Shown here: one piece after another, positions 15,890 to 25,443 of the stretch
How the letters are laid out: every line of letters begins with the position of its first letter
Numbering within the stretch: the stretch's first letter is position 1
Origin: Nostoc sp. JL33
GTDB lineage: Bacteria; Cyanobacteriota; Cyanobacteriia; Cyanobacteriales; Nostocaceae
Length of the DNA stretch: 64,000 nucleotides
Assembly: GCF_017114985.1 (NCBI RefSeq)
Contig: NZ_JABXKP010000049.1
Span: 124,001-188,000, forward strand
Direction: 5' to 3'
Notes under the pieces: generated by a model
The model's input: the letters and a program-made list of their open reading frames with translations, nothing else
What the model was told of the DNA's origin: nothing
Database searches by the model: none
Program-made: the position numbers and the translations under genes

Positions 15890-17446
15890 TTCGGAACTCT
15901 GTTTGTCTTCAAAACGTCTAACAATGCGAGAAAGTTCCGCCTTTTCATCGATACTGACGCGGGTAGGAGCACCGCTAATAATCCGTTCGTAGTTTCGGAA
16001 AGAATCTTTAATATCGGGCCCGTCAGCAGTAATATTATACTCACGAATGCCCTTGTCATGCCAAGAGCCTCTCATTTTAAATACGTTAATTGCCCGCGAC
16101 ATTTCCCCACGAATTTCTACGTACTGTAACATCAGAATGGTGTCGGTAATCGTGGAAATATGAGAGTCAGTGATTGAATGCGAACCCAGAAATTGGTCAG
16201 TTGTGTTGGTAAAGAAACCAGTAATTTCTTCTTGTTTAGCATAACCCGTCACACCAATTACAAACTGCCGAAATGCATTCTGGGTAACACCTCTAGCTAG
16301 TGCTGATAGGGAATCAATGGCGATGCGAGCTGGTTTGAAGACAGCAATTTCTGATTTAATAATTTGTAAATGGTCTTCTAAACCAGTTGATTCGGGATAG
16401 GTACAGATGATTTTGAGTAAACCTTGATTTTCTAATTCTTCAAAATCAATTCCCCAAGAGGAAGCATTACGAGATAGTTGGGCGCGTGACTCTTCATAAG
16501 CAAATAATATTACCTGTTCTCCATTCAGGCAGCCATCTTGAATAAACTTACTGACTAACAAGGTTTTGCCAGTACCTGTGGCTCCTGTTGCCAAAATAAT
16601 TGAATCTTTAAAGAAACCACCACCGCACATTTCATCTAAAGTTTTGACACCAGAAGATACTCTGACATTAGAAGACCGTTGAGTTAAGCGCATTGCTGCC
16701 AATGGGAAGATGTTAACTCCTTGATTAGTAATTGTGAAGGGATACTCGCCTTTCATATGAGTTGTGCCACGCAACTTGAGAATTTCAATTGTGCGGCGGC
16801 GGCGTTCTCCTTCTAAAACGTTACGAACAATTACTACATTATCGGAAACAAATTCTTCTACTCCGAAAGAGGCAACGGGCCCATATTCTTCACTACGTTC
16901 AGTGGTAATTACAGTGGTGACACTCAGTAGTTTGAGACGTGCTACCAGGCGAAAAATCTCGCGTCGCACTACTCCCATCGCTTCATACTGCTGAAATACT
17001 GCTGTTATTGAGTCGATTGAAACTCGTTTAGCTTTGTATTTGCGGATGGCATATTGCAAGCGCTCAATCAGTGCAGAAAGGTCAAAATTCCCAACGATAT
17101 CTTGACCTTCAGGATCAGGAGATGCATCAAGAATAAACAACTTGCCTTCTTCCATTAGACGTGGCAAGTTCCAACCAAAAATCTGGGCATTTTTAATAAT
17201 ATCACTGGGTGATTCTTCAAAGGTAACAAATACTCCTGCTTCATCAAAGTAGGTGATACCGTTATAAAGAAACTGAAGAGAGAATAAAGTTTTGCCTGTG
17301 CCAGATGTGCCGCTAATCAAAGTAGTTCTACCAATTGGGAAACCACCATGAGTAATATCGTCAAATCCTTCGATCATCGTCCGAATTTTTTCTACACCCC
17401 CAATTTTCGGTGGTTGCTTTGGTTCTACTTGCTCGTTTTCACTCAT
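15884..17446 (-). CDS. kaiC: Circadian clock ATPase KaiC
   Basis: The 520-residue protein has two RecA-like domains with Walker A GTSGTGKT (CI) and GATGTGKT (CII) and glutamate pairs FEESPSD and YEESRAQ. With the start at 17446, the phosphorylation pair in DSHISTITD falls at Ser431 and Thr432, the same numbering as Synechococcus KaiC, which supports this start over the ATG at 17467. KaiC autophosphorylates and dephosphorylates in a daily cycle driven by KaiA and KaiB. It is the third gene of the leftward kaiABC operon, 77 bases after kaiB, as a cytoplasmic hexamer. Confidence 0.98.
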   Translation of the reverse strand: MSENEQVEPKQPPKIGGVEKIRTMIEGFDDITHGGFPIGRTTLISGTSGTGKTLFSLQFLYNGITYFDEAGVFVTFEESPSDIIKNAQIFGWNLPRLMEEGKLFILDASPDPEGQDIVGNFDLSALIERLQYAIRKYKAKRVSIDSITAVFQQYEAMGVVRREIFRLVARLKLLSVTTVITTERSEEYGPVASFGVEEFVSDNVVIVRNVLEGERRRRTIEILKLRGTTHMKGEYPFTITNQGVNIFPLAAMRLTQRSSNVRVSSGVKTLDEMCGGGFFKDSIILATGATGTGKTLLVSKFIQDGCLNGEQVILFAYEESRAQLSRNASSWGIDFEELENQGLLKIICTYPESTGLEDHLQIIKSEIAVFKPARIAIDSLSALARGVTQNAFRQFVIGVTGYAKQEEITGFFTNTTDQFLGSHSITDSHISTITDTILMLQYVEIRGEMSRAINVFKMRGSWHDKGIREYNITADGPDIKDSFRNYERIISGAPTRVSIDEKAELSRIVRRFEDKQSSEP

Positions 17447-17523
17447 TGCTTGATCACAAAAGGGCATTTAACCCATTTTTTTTATTACTAAAGTTTGTAC
17501 TCAATTTGTTTATGATTAAAATT

Positions 17524-17838
17524 TTACTCTTCAAAATCTTCTTCACTCAGTTCTTCATAGAGCAAATCTAATCCAATCAATACTCTTTCTCTATCTGAAA
17601 GATCCCCAATAATTTTGCGAACGGGTGGAGGCAAAATCTTAGATAATGTCGGCGTTGCCAATATTTTATCTTCTTCCGCCAGTTGCGGGCTTTTCAGTAC
17701 ATCGATCACTTTTAAAGCATAAACACCTTCAAGCTCCTGTTCTAAAATATCTTTGAGTGTTTTTAATGCCCGGACTGAATTCGGGGTGTTCCCTGCTACG
17801 TAAAGCTTGAGAACGTAGGTTTTTCTGGCTTTATCCAT
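17524..17838 (-). CDS. kaiB: Circadian clock protein KaiB
   Basis: The 104-residue protein matches KaiB throughout: [20 protein letters not shown] at the front, the conserved [20 protein letters not shown] and [19 protein letters not shown], and the acidic C-terminal tail [10 protein letters not shown]. The thioredoxin-like fold-switching protein binds phosphorylated KaiC and sequesters KaiA, promoting dephosphorylation. It lies between kaiA (105 bases upstream) and kaiC in one leftward operon. Confidence 0.98.
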   Translation of the reverse strand: MDKARKTYVLKLYVAGNTPNSVRALKTLKDILEQELEGVYALKVIDVLKSPQLAEEDKILATPTLSKILPPPVRKIIGDLSDRERVLIGLDLLYEELSEEDFEE

Positions 17839-17942
17839 ATACTTAATCGCTAGCTATGATCATAGAAATACAATATTTGTTCGCGCATTGGGAGTCACTA
17901 ACAGCAGTAGCTTGTCCCAAGTTGAACATCGATAAATGTAAT

Positions 17943-18524
17943 TTATTTAGAAATCGAACTCCTATAGACTTCGCACAGGTGAGCCAGGATATCTATTAAG
18001 GTTAAGCGGTAATCAAGTAAAGTTTCATCGTTCCTTCCTTCTAATTTTAGCTGGTGAGAAAATTCTTCAATTACCTCCATGTGAATTTCGATGATTTGGG
18101 GCACAGGAATATTAGCATAAAATATAGTATTGATAAATTTATCAATTTTTTCTGAGAGTGTTTTGTCTGTGGTAAAATACTTTATAAGAATCAGCCTGTA
18201 GTCTGATTTAAGCTGGCTTAATAATTTTTGTCTTTCTGCTGGAGTCATCTCCTGCAAATGCTGTTGGCTTTTTTGCGTGTGACTAGCAAATACATAGACG
18301 TATTTGCCAGTGTATGCCTTACTTAGATTTTGTTGCGGACAATTTGGTAAGTAGTTGATTTTTCCCCAGGTAGTTGCTGCAACAGGTAAGTAGCAAAATT
18401 GGGCAATAATTGCCTCAATCAATTTCCACGCCCACATGCTCAAACCTTTTTGGTTGGCTAAGTCAACTGGATTATCTAAACATTTGTTAACATCAGATTG
18501 CAGAATCAATATCGGTAATAACAT
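17943..18524 (-). CDS. kaiA: Circadian clock protein KaiA, short form
   Basis: The C-terminal half (about residues 93-193, from MTPAERQKLLSQLKSDYRLIL to LAHLCEVYRSSI) is the KaiA domain that dimerises and binds the KaiC tail. The N-terminal about 90 residues do not show a complete pseudo-receiver domain: Synechococcus KaiA has about 284 residues, this one 193. Filamentous cyanobacteria are known for shortened KaiA, so this is a natural variant rather than a broken gene; the remaining N-terminal segment may be a vestige. As first gene of kaiABC its promoter should lie in the 388 bases before 18524. KaiA stimulates KaiC phosphorylation. Confidence 0.92.
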   Translation of the reverse strand: MLLPILILQSDVNKCLDNPVDLANQKGLSMWAWKLIEAIIAQFCYLPVAATTWGKINYLPNCPQQNLSKAYTGKYVYVFASHTQKSQQHLQEMTPAERQKLLSQLKSDYRLILIKYFTTDKTLSEKIDKFINTIFYANIPVPQIIEIHMEVIEEFSHQLKLEGRNDETLLDYRLTLIDILAHLCEVYRSSISK

Positions 18525-18912
18525 CTATTCTTGAATATATCTCTTTGAACGCGCTGACCAATAAACCTGGGTTGATAAGTTTGGTAAACGCTTCTAGGGT
18601 AATACTGGGTGTGCAGTAAACTGGTGATTCCAACCCAAAATAACGCTTTGGGTTAGCAGATAGTGCTAGGTACTCAGCAACTTAGTGGTAGGATTTAGCG
18701 GGTCTTTGATGATCAGGTATGTGTCGGCATAGCAAGACACAGTAGCTAATTTATTATTCGTATATCTATCTACATAAGATAGATTTTTTTATTTTGCTCC
18801 TGGATAAGATACTTAAACGAACTTAAAGGTTTGTCGCATTCTAAATCATTATAATTCCTCAAGGTTCTAAAGCGAATCTTTGGGGTCATAATTGTTTTAG
18901 CCGTCGCTATCG
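18525..18912. other. Divergent promoter region between kaiA and a hybrid kinase gene
   Basis: No ORF. It must contain the kai operon promoter (leftward) and a promoter for the kinase gene (rightward). I could not assign -10/-35 boxes with confidence. TATCTATCTACATAAGATAGA near 18763 is a short inverted repeat that could be a regulator site. Confidence 0.45.
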
Positions 18913-21900
18913 ATGAGGAGTTTAAATACCAGTAAGAGACTGGGGAGGCTAGTTGCTAGAAATGAGAAACATCGCCTCTTGGAAAAATGCACTCGTCTGC
19001 AAGCAAGTGCCCGTAAGGGGAAATCCCGTTGTTTTAATGGCGTTGAAATAACCAGAGTTGCTTATATGAGTCTTCTGAGAGGATATGGCTTCAGGCGAAA
19101 AAACCATCAACTGGCAGATGGAAATGCCGGAGGTTTCCAGAGGAAGAATGACCCCCAAAGCCCTATGTTAATGCTACATTACCCGCTTTATGACTTTCAG
19201 GCAACCGTACCTAGCTGCCCCCAAACAAGTTCTCTGGCAGTGGTGTTGGAGATTTTTGAGCAGGAGCAGTGCGATCGCTTGGTAGTAGTGAATCAACAGC
19301 AATGCCCCATAGGATTGCTGTATTCTGCCCGTTTAATCCCAAAATTATTAACACATAGTGACGATAAAAATTTAAATTTAGATCAATCACTCTCTACCTG
19401 GGGTCAAGCTCTAATTGAGCCAATACAGACAATATCTGCTTGTGAGTGTGTAGAGCAATTAAGCTTGCGCTTGAGTTATCCACAAGCGGAAAAACACTCC
19501 TCCTTAGATTGGGTGCTGATTGACTCAGATGGTCGATATTTGGGGCTGCTGGATAGTTCACGTCTGTTGCGATCGCTGGCTAAAGAACGCATGGCTGGGT
19601 TACAAAGTTCAGGTGAGCATCGCCATGAGTATGATGCTGGTATGCAGAAGCCAAATGAACCCAAGTCATTGGGACACCAGCCACTGGTACACTTGCTGGA
19701 AAGACTGCCTTGGCCTTTGATGTTGCAAACGGGTACTGGCGAGGTGATCGCACGAAATCCCGCCTGGTGGCAGCAATTAGGAGCCTTGAAAGATCCAGAA
19801 GGAGTTAGACACCAGGTGGAGGCAATACTTGTCCCTAAACCCTCCGAAAAACCAGAATATGCCACAGAACGAGCAATCAAGGTTCATCCCAATGGTAGGG
19901 AGAATAAGGATGGTGGTGAAGAGGAACCGACTCAGCAAGAAGCATCACCAGAGGCTGTATACAGTCGGTGCTATTTGGATAGTCCGGTGGGCACTTGTAC
20001 CTGCGTTGTCCAAGTGCAAAATGGTGAGGAGCAAATCTGGCAGTTTGCCAAAATTCCCTTAGATAGTCCTGAGTTTAAAGTCATGAGTGCTGGCTCAGAG
20101 ATTGCACTCAGCACTGACCTGTGGTTAATTTTAGCTACTGATGTGACTGAGCAGCAGCAGCTTTGCAAAGAACTGGCAGCAAAAAATGCCGATTTAATTC
20201 AACTAAATCGGTTGAAAGATGAATTTTTAGCTTGTATTAGTCATGAACTAAAAACTCCCCTAACTGCCGTTTTGGGATTATCGCGGTTGCTCGTGGATCA
20301 GCAGTTGGGAGAACTCAACGAGCGTCAAGCCCGTTATGCGGGACTGATTCATCAAAGCGGACGCCACCTGATGAATGTGGTTAATGACATTTTAGATTTG
20401 ACCCGCATGGAAACGGGACAAATGGATTTGACGCTGACTCCGGTGAAAATTCGGGCTGTGTGCGATCGCGCCCTATCGGAGGCTAAAGCCATCCACACTC
20501 AAACTACCAAAGCGACATCTGCCTCGCCAACTCAAAATACCCGTTTATCTGCTCCCCAATTCTGCCTTTCCATTGAACTAGGCTTAGATCAGATGGTGGC
20601 AGATGAATTGCGCTTACGCCAGATGCTAGTACACCTACTTTCCAACGCCTTTAAATTCACCGAAATATCTGGCGAAATGGGACTGCGGGTGAATCGTTGG
20701 GAAGGATGGATTGCCTTTACGGTTTGGGATACAGGCATTGGCATTCCTGAACACCAGCAACACTTAATCTTTCAAAAATTTCAACAACTAGAAAATCCGC
20801 TCACCCGTCAATTTGAAGGCACTGGTCTGGGGCTGGTATTAACTCGCGCCTTAGCTCGCCTCCACGGAGGAGATGTCAGCTTCTTATCGCGTGAAGGAAA
20901 AGGTAGCCAGTTTACCCTACTTCTGCCGCCCAGTCCCCCGAAAACAGGCTTTTCGGAAGCAGATATGGGAATCAGAGAAGAGGAAGAAACACGACATCAA
21001 CAGACACGGCAAAACCCCGTAGTATCGTCTACTTCCACACAGCATCATCCGGTTAGTTCGCAACGGTTAGTCTTGGTAGTTGAGGCAGTAGCCCGATATA
21101 TTGAAGACTTGACTGAACAACTCAAAAGTTTAGGATATCGCGTAATGATTGCGCGATCGGGGACAGAAGCAGTCGAAAAAGCTCGGCGCTTGCAACCAAT
21201 AGCGATATTTTTAAATCCCTTGCTACCCCTGCTATCAGGCTGGGATGTGCTAACTTTACTGAAATCTGACACCGCAACCCGTCATATATCTGTAATTGTG
21301 ACCGCGACGGGAGCCGAAAAGGAGCAAGCATTTGCTAACCGAGCCGATGGTTTCTTAAGTTTGCCAGTAGAGCATCAGGTCTTAGCACCAGTTCTAGAAA
21401 AATTATGTACTGCACAAGCCGTTTTGCAGCTAGGGTTAAACAACAGCGCAATAATCCCAACTAAGACTCCACTGCGAATTCTCAGGTTGGTGAATCCCCA
21501 GTTGGAATCGGTGAATCCCCACCTCTCACTTCGAGAACATCGGGTGATTGAAGTAGATGACCTTGATCAGGCAGAACTTTTGGCGCGGGTATGGCAGTTT
21601 GATGTCATTTTGCTAGATGTGGAAAGTACCACCGCCCAAATTTATCTGCAACAACTAATTCGGCATCCACGTTTGGCAGCTATACCACTGGTTACTTGCG
21701 ATGTTGCAACTACCCTAATAGCTTCTAAAATACCAGAATTATCTGTATTTCCTTACTTAACACCATTTGCCAAAGACAATAGCAGTCGCACCGAGAAAAC
21801 AGATGCCTTACTATCAGTACTGCAAATTGCTTCTGGTATTTGCTGTCCTCCTAACATCTTGGTAGTCGATTTGACAATGCTGCGTGATTTTCCACAGGTA

Positions 21901-22395
21901 AGACGCAAGCAAATTAAGGGTTATCAGACTGAAAAAAATTGCTTAATTAGTGGTGATGCTGAACGGGGTTCTGAGTGGTTCCAAGCTTTAATTCAGTACC
22001 TACAAACAGCAGGCTTCAAAGCGGCGATGAGTCCCTGTTGGGCAGAAGTGTTACAACAAATTCGCCACCAAAGCGTTGACTTACTGCTAATTTGTTTAGG
22101 AGAATCTGCTATCCACAAAGACGTGCTCAAAGCACTGAAAACATTGGGAGATTCGCCTTTAAACTTACCACCAATTTTGGTACTGAATCAGCGATTAAAT
22201 CACCCAGAAACCAGTTTCCAGCCTGGAGTAGCTTATAAGGAAATTGACAAGCAGAAGAAGAACATTTTGGAATCGATAGAAACTGTTGTGGGTGCGATCG
22301 CTACCCAAATATTACCGCGATCGATATCAATGGAAGACCTCTTAAACCAGATCAATCAAGCTTTAGCTGTCAACGGTTACAATGGCAAATGTTAA
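18913..22395 (+). CDS. Hybrid sensor histidine kinase with CBS-like input and degenerate receivers, divergent from kaiABC
   Basis: From the ATG at 18913 the product has 1160 residues, but the first about 84 are basic and of low quality; the ATG at 19165 (MLMLHYPLYDF) is a plausible alternative. Order: CBS-like pair (about 90-225, DRLVVVNQQQCPIGLL and LDWVLIDSDGRYLGLL), PAS-like segment (about 262-420), HisKA with the phosphorylated His444 in ISHELKTPL, HATPase with LLSNAFKFTE, DTGIGIP and GTGLGLVL, then three receiver-like regions. In the first, the phosphoacceptor Asp is Asn768 (FLNPLLPLL); in the second Asp902 is kept (ILLDVES) but surrounding acidic and Lys residues are weak. No membrane segment, so cytoplasmic. 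Position next to kaiABC suggests clock input or output, by inference only. Confidence 0.85.
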   Translation: MRSLNTSKRLGRLVARNEKHRLLEKCTRLQASARKGKSRCFNGVEITRVAYMSLLRGYGFRRKNHQLADGNAGGFQRKNDPQSPMLMLHYPLYDFQATVPSCPQTSSLAVVLEIFEQEQCDRLVVVNQQQCPIGLLYSARLIPKLLTHSDDKNLNLDQSLSTWGQALIEPIQTISACECVEQLSLRLSYPQAEKHSSLDWVLIDSDGRYLGLLDSSRLLRSLAKERMAGLQSSGEHRHEYDAGMQKPNEPKSLGHQPLVHLLERLPWPLMLQTGTGEVIARNPAWWQQLGALKDPEGVRHQVEAILVPKPSEKPEYATERAIKVHPNGRENKDGGEEEPTQQEASPEAVYSRCYLDSPVGTCTCVVQVQNGEEQIWQFAKIPLDSPEFKVMSAGSEIALSTDLWLILATDVTEQQQLCKELAAKNADLIQLNRLKDEFLACISHELKTPLTAVLGLSRLLVDQQLGELNERQARYAGLIHQSGRHLMNVVNDILDLTRMETGQMDLTLTPVKIRAVCDRALSEAKAIHTQTTKATSASPTQNTRLSAPQFCLSIELGLDQMVADELRLRQMLVHLLSNAFKFTEISGEMGLRVNRWEGWIAFTVWDTGIGIPEHQQHLIFQKFQQLENPLTRQFEGTGLGLVLTRALARLHGGDVSFLSREGKGSQFTLLLPPSPPKTGFSEADMGIREEEETRHQQTRQNPVVSSTSTQHHPVSSQRLVLVVEAVARYIEDLTEQLKSLGYRVMIARSGTEAVEKARRLQPIAIFLNPLLPLLSGWDVLTLLKSDTATRHISVIVTATGAEKEQAFANRADGFLSLPVEHQVLAPVLEKLCTAQAVLQLGLNNSAIIPTKTPLRILRLVNPQLESVNPHLSLREHRVIEVDDLDQAELLARVWQFDVILLDVESTTAQIYLQQLIRHPRLAAIPLVTCDVATTLIASKIPELSVFPYLTPFAKDNSSRTEKTDALLSVLQIASGICCPPNILVVDLTMLRDFPQVRRKQIKGYQTEKNCLISGDAERGSEWFQALIQYLQTAGFKAAMSPCWAEVLQQIRHQSVDLLLICLGESAIHKDVLKALKTLGDSPLNLPPILVLNQRLNHPETSFQPGVAYKEIDKQKKNILESIETVVGAIATQILPRSISMEDLLNQINQALAVNGYNGKC

Positions 22396-22511
22396 TGGGA
22401 ATGGGGAGTGGGGAGTGGGGAGTGGGGGAGATGAGGGAGATGAGGGGGATGAGGGAGAAACAACCAATGCCCTGTTTGGCCAATGCCCAATTCCCAATTC
22501 CCAATTCTCAA
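22396..22511. repeat. Low-complexity spacer of short G-rich and CCAATTC repeats
   Basis: Runs of GGGAGTG and GGGAGATGA, then CCAATGCCC and repeated CCCAATT. This type of spacer recurs throughout the window between genes and also inside several genes. Confidence 0.8.
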
Positions 22512-24443
22512 TTATGATATGTCTATTTTTTCATTTTTCTTTTTCTTAAAAGGAACTCGAACCAAGTTATAAGCACCCTTGGTCGATAAATTCTTGTAAT
22601 CATCTGGCTGTAAGTTCATTTGTAAAAACTTTTTCTGTTCAGCCAACAGCAGCAGTGAGGGAGGTTTTAGCCCCTTGGCAGCCTGCTTTTTAATATGCTC
22701 TATAGCCTCTTGGGGAAATCCTAAATAATTTACGTGAATGTGGCTGTAAAATACTACACTAGGCTTTTTGAAGCCAAGCATGATCAATTCTTCATTTGGT
22801 TGTTTTGCTTCTAGGATGACAGCAGACAACTCCCTTAAGGGTAATTGACGTTCTTGATCAATGAAAAACGAAGCAGGTGATAAGGCAAAAATTAAAAACG
22901 CCACAAACCCTAGCAAATTAATACCAATAATGTACTTCCATCGGCGACTCAGTAATAAACCCGCAACCACAACAGCGCAAACAAACCAAATTACGCCGGC
23001 TATTACTGGTAAACCAGATTGTTGAATTAGTTCGTGGAAGTTACTTATAGCTGGATCAGTACCTAATATGTGGGTTATGTTAAGCAGTGCTGTTGCCAAA
23101 AATGATAAAAACACTACATTCACCCAACCACTCCAGACTAGTAAGGGGGGGATGGAAGAAGACGCAAGGAGATGATCAAATACTCTGTTTGTGTGATTTT
23201 CATTCTCGATGTTTGGTAAAAGGTCGCTCCACAACAGGGCTACCAGGATTGCTGCTGCTGGCATTAAAGGCAAGACGTAACTAGGGAGTTTGGTGACAGC
23301 AATGGTGAAAAAGATAAAGACGCTAGCAAACCAGAACCAGGCAAATAAACCAAATTGTTGAAAACGTTCTTGAGAGAGCCAGTGCGATCGCTGCCAAAAC
23401 TTTAGTCTTACTATAGAGGCTGGTAAATACACTGAGTATGGCGCAAAACCCAGCAGCACGACTAAAAAGTAAAAATACCAAGGTGCTGAGTGACCATTAA
23501 CTACTTCTGTAAAGCGTTCCAGGTTGTGATAACCAAAAAAGGAGTTAATGTAATTCCAGCCGTTGCGCCAAATTACTAAAGCATACCAGGGCACTGACAA
23601 ACCGATAATTATCAGTATACCCACGAAGAGGCGCATTTCCCGCAACACCTCTCGAACCTTTCCCACGTAAAGCAAAAAGGCGGCAACAATTAGCCCTGGC
23701 AAGACAATTCCCACTGGCCCTTTAGTCAAAATTGCGCCAGCAATCAACACATAAAAAGCTAAGTACCACTTATTAAGGAATGGGGATTGGGGCATTGGGG
23801 ATGGGGCATTGGTTATTAATTCTTCTCCCCCTGCTCCCCCTGCTCCCCCTGCTCCCCCGCTCCCTTCCTTCCCTGCGTACCCTAGAAAGAAACATAACAA
23901 AGCTGATGCCATGCATCCGGTGAGCAGCATATCAGAAACACCCGTTCTCGCCCAAACAATAGTTTCGACATTGAGTGCCATCAGGGCTGCTGCTATAAAA
24001 GATGTTAAGTAGCGGCGATTAGGACGTGAAACTTGCTCTAATTCGTCTTGTTTAGCCAAATACCAGTATACGGTGTAAAAAGCTAAACAAATTAAGCCTA
24101 AAGCTGCGATCGCTGAAGGAAGGCGTACTGCCCACTCATTCACCCCAATAATTGCATAAGCGATCGCCTGACACCAGTAAATTAAAGCAGGTTTATCGAA
24201 ACGAGTCTCACCATCGAAAAATGGGGTTATCCAATCACCTGTGACTAACATCTGGCGGGAAGCTTCGGCAAACAGTGGCTCTGTCTCGTCAACCAAGCCA
24301 GTGTTGCCCAAATTCCACCCAAAAGCTACCCAGCCAATCACTATCAACCACAAAATCGACACAGCTATACCAAGGGCTGGATTCTTTTCTATTTTGTTGA
24401 ACCACTGATCAACAGTGCGCTTAACACTCAATTTCATTCTCAT
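22512..24443 (-). CDS. Glycosyltransferase family 39 (ArnT/PMT-like) membrane protein
   Basis: The 643-residue protein has about eleven hydrophobic segments, with the family's first-loop acidic motif in GLVDETEPLFAEASRQM (the Asp-Glu-x-Glu-Pro site) at about 50-66 and FDKPALIYW after it. Such enzymes transfer a sugar from a polyprenyl-phosphate donor to lipid or protein acceptors on the outer face of the plasma membrane; the acceptor is unknown. Residues about 192-222 (GAGGAGGAGG, then PSPMPQSPF) are encoded by spacer-type repeat DNA and lie in a loop. The C-terminal periplasmic part is about 130 residues. It appears monocistronic and converges with the kinase gene. Confidence 0.85.
   Translation of the reverse strand: MRMKLSVKRTVDQWFNKIEKNPALGIAVSILWLIVIGWVAFGWNLGNTGLVDETEPLFAEASRQMLVTGDWITPFFDGETRFDKPALIYWCQAIAYAIIGVNEWAVRLPSAIAALGLICLAFYTVYWYLAKQDELEQVSRPNRRYLTSFIAAALMALNVETIVWARTGVSDMLLTGCMASALLCFFLGYAGKEGSGGAGGAGGAGGEELITNAPSPMPQSPFLNKWYLAFYVLIAGAILTKGPVGIVLPGLIVAAFLLYVGKVREVLREMRLFVGILIIIGLSVPWYALVIWRNGWNYINSFFGYHNLERFTEVVNGHSAPWYFYFLVVLLGFAPYSVYLPASIVRLKFWQRSHWLSQERFQQFGLFAWFWFASVFIFFTIAVTKLPSYVLPLMPAAAILVALLWSDLLPNIENENHTNRVFDHLLASSSIPPLLVWSGWVNVVFLSFLATALLNITHILGTDPAISNFHELIQQSGLPVIAGVIWFVCAVVVAGLLLSRRWKYIIGINLLGFVAFLIFALSPASFFIDQERQLPLRELSAVILEAKQPNEELIMLGFKKPSVVFYSHIHVNYLGFPQEAIEHIKKQAAKGLKPPSLLLLAEQKKFLQMNLQPDDYKNLSTKGAYNLVRVPFKKKKNEKIDIS
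23775..23875. repeat. Spacer-type repeat inside the GT39 reading frame
   Basis: GGGGATTGGGGCATTGGGGA and four CTGCTCCCC-type units match the intergenic repeats of this genome (compare 11405-11425 and 22466-22510). The reading frame passes through without a stop, adding about 30 Gly/Pro/Ser-rich residues. Confidence 0.8.
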
Positions 24444-24618
24444 TAGTCAATAGTCAACAATCACTAATCAATAGTCGTTGGTTATCTATCTTTTGTTCTT
24501 CGGAGTTTTAAATTCAACAATTTTCCTCTACTCAGTAGTCTACACTTTACCAACTGTAGGTAGGGATTTAGAAATAAAGATTTGAGCCAACCGTAAACAA
24601 TGCCACCCTACAAAAATA

Positions 24619-24652
24619 GCTTCCTTCGGGGCGGTTTAGCCCCGAAGGAAGC
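24619..24652. repeat. Perfect 14-bp-arm hairpin
   Basis: GCTTCCTTCGGGGC (24619-24632) / GCCCCGAAGGAAGC (24639-24652) around a 6-base loop GGTTTA. No T-run follows, so it is probably an interspersed palindrome rather than a terminator. Confidence 0.75.
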
Positions 24653-24729
24653 TTACATACAGCACTAAGTAAGTCGGTGAGAATAAATCAAACTAGATTA
24701 AGTAATGTAAAAAATCTTGAGATTAGTTC

Positions 24730-24775
24730 GTAGTGAGGACTTTAGTCCTCAAATGAGGGCTGAAGCCCTCACTAC
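24730..24775. repeat. Compound palindrome GTAGTGAGG ... CCTCACTAC
   Basis: GTAGTGAGGACTTTAGTCCT followed by a second hairpin AGGGCTGAAGCCCT and the closing CTCACTAC, an 'ACTTTAGTCCT / GGGCTGAAGCCC' type repeat. A shorter relative lies at 38629-38654. Confidence 0.7.
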
Positions 24776-24807
24776 AAACCTTGAATTATTCACACCGCTC
24801 TACTTAT

Positions 24808-25443
24808 TTATGGAGTCAGCACTAGTTGCCATTCTCTGTTTTGGGGATTCCACTTAGGTAATTGAGTTTCGCCGACAACATAGGGGCCCCAGTAACGACG
24901 GGAACCATCTTCTGCAAAAGCAACTAAAATATCTCCCTTCTCCAGCTTTAAATTATTCTGAGGTAGGGATAAAATCAGTCCCTTATCACTACCTTCTTGG
25001 GGAGCAAAATCCCAATGTGCTGGTACATCATAGTTAGCCTGTTTAGTACCAGAGCCTTTTGCTAGCGGCTGTCGCGCCAGTAGAGCCAGCCGCACAGGCT
25101 GATTTGTTTGATTGCTCATCCGCAAAGTCCCTTGATTTTTGACTTTGCTAGCTGATTTATCACGATCTGCCAACACAGGATGAATATTCTCTCTACTGTT
25201 ATGTTCTACTTGATTGGCTGGGGTAGTTGCTGGAGTAGATAGGCTAGGGGAAATACCTTTTTCAGGTGAAACGGGTGTAGACGAAGTTGTTTCCAACTGG
25301 GTAGTTGCAGTTGGCAGTTGTGAAGATGTATCTGGGTTTGTGGACTCAAAGGATACGCTCACTCCAAAGCATCCCACCAGAGCAACAAGCAGTCCCAAGC
25401 AACAAGCTGTAACACCGACGTTACGATACACTGAAGATTTCAT
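24808..25443 (-). CDS. Hypothetical lipoprotein
   Basis: The 211-residue product has a lipoprotein signal: hydrophobic ACCLGLLVALVGC with Cys at about residue 25 as the acylation site. A Ser/Thr/Pro-rich linker (about 30-85) follows, then a compact C-terminal domain (about 105-211) with RMSNQTNQPVRLALLARQP and SRRYWGPYVVGET. I do not recognise the domain; it may bind a surface ligand. It is upstream of a long spacer and appears monocistronic. Confidence 0.65.
   Translation of the reverse strand: MKSSVYRNVGVTACCLGLLVALVGCFGVSVSFESTNPDTSSQLPTATTQLETTSSTPVSPEKGISPSLSTPATTPANQVEHNSRENIHPVLADRDKSASKVKNQGTLRMSNQTNQPVRLALLARQPLAKGSGTKQANYDVPAHWDFAPQEGSDKGLILSLPQNNLKLEKGDILVAFAEDGSRRYWGPYVVGETQLPKWNPQNREWQLVLTP

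Larger units (their letters stand above)
24444..24807. other. Intergenic region with two palindromic repeats
   Basis: No gene seen. It holds a perfect hairpin (24619-24652) and a compound palindrome (24730-24775). Confidence 0.6.
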
